From NCBI RefSeq assembly GCF_007830265.1, contig NZ_VLKE01000002.1:62001-126000 (forward strand): a DNA stretch of 64,000 bases, read 5' to 3'. Shown one piece after another: positions 62,415-64,000 of the stretch. Numbering within the stretch: the stretch's first letter is position 1; each line of letters starts with the position of its first letter. A program made the position numbers and the translations under genes. The notes under the pieces are model-generated. The model saw nothing but the letters and a program-made list of their open reading frames with translations. It ran no database searches and was not told the DNA's origin. This stretch comes from Micromonospora olivasterospora. Lineage in GTDB: Bacteria; Actinomycetota; Actinomycetes; Mycobacteriales; Micromonosporaceae.

Positions 62415-63312
62415 CCAGTACAACTCGAAAGATCAGCCGTTACACCACTTCCAGGGGCTTGACCGGGCCGGGACAACCAGGAGCAGCTCGGCGGGCGAGC
62501 CGGTGCGGAAGCGCAGCGGGGCCCACATGCCCAGCGGCGCCCACCGGCAGCCCCGGATCCGGATCGGCCACAGCAGCGGCACGCGGGTGAAGGTCAACGC
62601 GTCGCCGAGGGAATGGACGAGGCAGCCGAGTCCCAGGGGCAGACCCACCCACCACCAGCCAGCGACCGGGCCGGGCAGTGCTGCGGCCATCACCCCGACG
62701 AACAGCCCGGCCGCCGCCGATCCGTACGCCCCTCGGGTGCGCTTGCGCAGCGCCCCGCGCGTGGCCAGGGCCGTGGCCAGCCCGGCGACCACCGCCGCGG
62801 CGACGTCCCCGCCGACCCAACACAGCAGCGACACCAGCAGGCCGGTGACCACCGCGAACAGCAGGGTATGCGTGAGCGCCCGATGCCCGCCCCGGCCCGT
62901 GCAACAGCGGCAGGAGGCCCCGCGCAGCGCTGCGGCGCCCGCGGCCGTGCCTTGGGCGATCAGCCGGGTCACCGGACCCAGCGACCGGGCGATGACCGAC
63001 CCGGGATGGTCGACGTCGGGCAGCAGCGCCCCGCCAGCGGTGACGGCCGCGCCGACCACCACGGTGCCCACCGCAGGCCGTGCCCCAGCCCGGCCGCCAG
63101 CGCGCAGCCGCCCAGCCAGGCCACCGCCCCGGACAGCGCGTGAGAACGCCCCATCACCGCCGCGCCACCGCCCCTCCACCCTCGACACAAAACGTGAAGG
63201 AATCATCGCAGAGGGTGTCAACGCTTGGCGATGAGTCAGAAGGCGATGACCAGGCCGCCGCCGGCGAGCCCAGCGTGCAGGCCGAGCTGCCCGGTCAGCA
63301 CGTCGCAGCCCG

Positions 63313-63430
63313 GCCTAGCCGTAGCTTCCAGCCCGAAAACAACGGTAACGCTGGTCAACCGGCTCTCGGCGCGAGCAGCACCGCTGTCCTGTGGCACCTG
63401 CTCTGACCAGCGTTGTCGTTGATTTTTCGC
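63313..63430 (-). repeat. 118-bp repeat, copy B (MITE-like)
   Basis: This is the inverted partner of 60467-60584 with about four differences. The two copies bracket the small membrane-protein gene, the YdjM-like gene and the IS256 element. Internal near-inverse ends (AACGCTGGTCA and TGACCAGCGTT) allow each copy to fold into a long hairpin. Confidence 0.8.
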
Positions 63431-63436
63431 TGTTTA

Positions 63437-63631
63437 CTACCGGGAGGCCTTGTAGCAGTTGGTGTGCTGGTGCCAGTCGACCGTCGGGAGGGTGCGAGTG
63501 GCGCCGGCAGGCACCAGGCGCCGCACCCATGTCTTGATCCCGTCCTGGCTGACGTGGACCTTGCCGGCCTTCCAGCGCACGACGAGCATCGGTGCGCGGC
63601 CGGGCGCGGTGGAGCGTTCCGCCTGCTGCAT
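63437..63631 (-). CDS. Small basic hypothetical protein
   Basis: The 64-residue frame starts at ATG 63631; a later ATG (MLVVRWKAGKVHVSQDGIKT) is also plausible. It is basic, beta-rich in appearance, and ends HQHTNCYKASR. A perfect 12-bp palindrome sits immediately upstream of the start. No family is recognised. Confidence 0.5.
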   Translation of the reverse strand: MQQAERSTAPGRAPMLVVRWKAGKVHVSQDGIKTWVRRLVPAGATRTLPTVDWHQHTNCYKASR

Positions 63632-63636
63632 GGTCA

Positions 63637-63648
63637 GACCGTACGGTC
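63637..63648. promoter_or_regulatory. 12-bp palindrome GACCGTACGGTC
   Basis: The perfect palindrome lies 6 bases upstream of the ATG at 63631 and about 15 bases after the next leftward gene's stop. It may be an operator for the small leftward genes. Confidence 0.4.
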
Positions 63649-63664
63649 AGCGTCCGACATCGTG

Positions 63665-63979
63665 CTACGCGGCGGCGGGACGCTCTCGCCGGGCAACCTG
63701 GGCCAGTGCGCGGACGACGTCGGCGGGCCGCACGGTGATCGGCTCGTCGCCGGCGGCGTCGAGCGTGGCGTAGTGCGCCTCCACGATCTCCCGCAGGATC
63801 GCCCCCGGCTTCACGCCCCGCGCCTCGGCGTCCTCCATCACCCGGCGGCGATGTCGCTCGGGTACCGGGCGGACATGCTCACCCTTCGTCGTCGGCGGGG
63901 TGTCGTCGACCACCGCGTCGGACCAGTCGCGGCTTTCCAGCGACTCCTGCGCCGCCCTGATGTCCTCTGCCCGGCTCAT
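63665..63979 (-). CDS. Antitoxin-like hypothetical protein
   Basis: ATG 63979 gives a 104-residue protein that begins MSRAEDIRAAQESLESRDWS. After an acidic N-terminus comes HVRPVPERHRRRVMEDAEAR then GVKPGAILREIVEAHYATL, which may be a small DNA-binding fold. It ends with TVRPADVVRALAQVARRERP. Size and layout suggest an antitoxin or regulator, but this is inference. A decayed second copy lies at 55813-56018. Confidence 0.6.
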   Translation of the reverse strand: MSRAEDIRAAQESLESRDWSDAVVDDTPPTTKGEHVRPVPERHRRRVMEDAEARGVKPGAILREIVEAHYATLDAAGDEPITVRPADVVRALAQVARRERPAAA

Positions 63980-64000
63980 CGCCCGCCCCTCTCCATCAAC

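Larger units (their letters stand above)
60849..62464 (+). mobile_element. IS256-family insertion sequence
   Basis: The 1616-bp element lies between two copies of GGGCCGGGA (60840-60848 and 62465-62473), a 9-bp target duplication. Its ends are imperfect inverted repeats of about 26 bp that share CCCTG and AGTGGTGTAACG. It carries a transposase gene and a small coupled ORF. It interrupts the YdjM-like gene. Confidence 0.9.
60793..63154 (-). pseudogene. YdjM-like metal-dependent hydrolase, split by IS256 and frameshifted
   Basis: The gene would start at ATG 63154 (MGRSHALSGAVAWLGG, with the first conserved His). It shifts frame near 63055 and continues with GGALLPDVDHPGSVIARSLG (DxDH metal motif) and HRALTHTLLFAVVTGLLVSL (His). 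At VVP it is cut by the IS256 element at 62465. The C-terminus resumes on the other side as LPALILLGAVSTWTLLTP, ending at 60793. Removing the IS and one copy of the 9-bp duplication restores a continuous VVPALILL. It belongs to the YdjM/LexA-regulated membrane hydrolase family. Confidence 0.8.

Overview
The window is high-GC DNA from an actinomycete. Family content (CU044_5270 anti-sigma partner, DUF4913, SCO6880-type and DUF6668-like conjugation proteins, GH18 chitinase) and the many GTG starts suggest Micromonosporaceae, but the genus cannot be fixed from sequence alone. Most of it is accessory DNA: small defence or hypothetical genes, a complete type I-C CRISPR-Cas locus, several insertion sequences, and one conjugative/integrative element.

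Layout. 1-12.4 kb: a leftward HEPN-like gene cut by the window edge, a GIY-YIG nuclease cassette, small hypotheticals, an XRE-like regulator, a damaged sigma factor with its CU044_5270 partner, an I36/crystallin-like protein and a GH18 chitinase. 12.4-34.3 kb: a serine recombinase, then cas3-cas5c-cas8c-cas7-cas4-cas1-cas2, a leader, and a very long CRISPR array (about 120 repeats by hand count). An IS21-family element splits the array by inserting inside one repeat. The array ends against a 5'-truncated tyrosine-recombinase-like gene. 34.4-37.6 kb: an intact IS701-family element and an AT-richer OLD-like ATPase/TOPRIM gene. 38.2-54 kb: conjugation module. A leftward operon (48.3 to 38.2 kb) encodes a ParA-like protein, pilin-like, VirB8-like, VirB6/TrbL, SCO6880, VirB4 and VirD4/TraG proteins, DUF4913, a histidine phosphatase and a zeta-type toxin pair. 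A rightward part has a lipoprotein, an M23 peptidase, a candidate oriT, a MobC-like protein and a relaxase. 54-64 kb: PIN/antitoxin genes (one broken), a SWIM-DUF6493 pair, an IS256-family element inside a YdjM-like hydrolase gene, and copies of a 118-bp repeat.

The most notable observation is in the 553-bp gap between cas3 and cas5c. A short sequence there looks like a free-standing crRNA: a hairpin, then an 11-nt 5' handle identical to that of the CRISPR repeat, then a pseudo-spacer. The pseudo-spacer matches 14 of 16 bases of a site about 70 bp upstream. That site has a correct type I-C PAM (TTC) and one of the two mismatches falls at position 6. A terminator-like hairpin follows. This is the architecture expected of a CreA/CreR-type RNA that guides Cascade to a promoter, and it appears not to be covered by ordinary annotation.

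Working together: Cas5c would process the array transcript, Cas7/Cas8c/Cas5c would form Cascade, Cas3 would degrade targets, and Cas4-Cas1-Cas2 would add spacers at the leader end. The crRNA-like RNA could feed back on this locus. The conjugation genes look near complete apart from a frameshift in the relaxase C-terminus.
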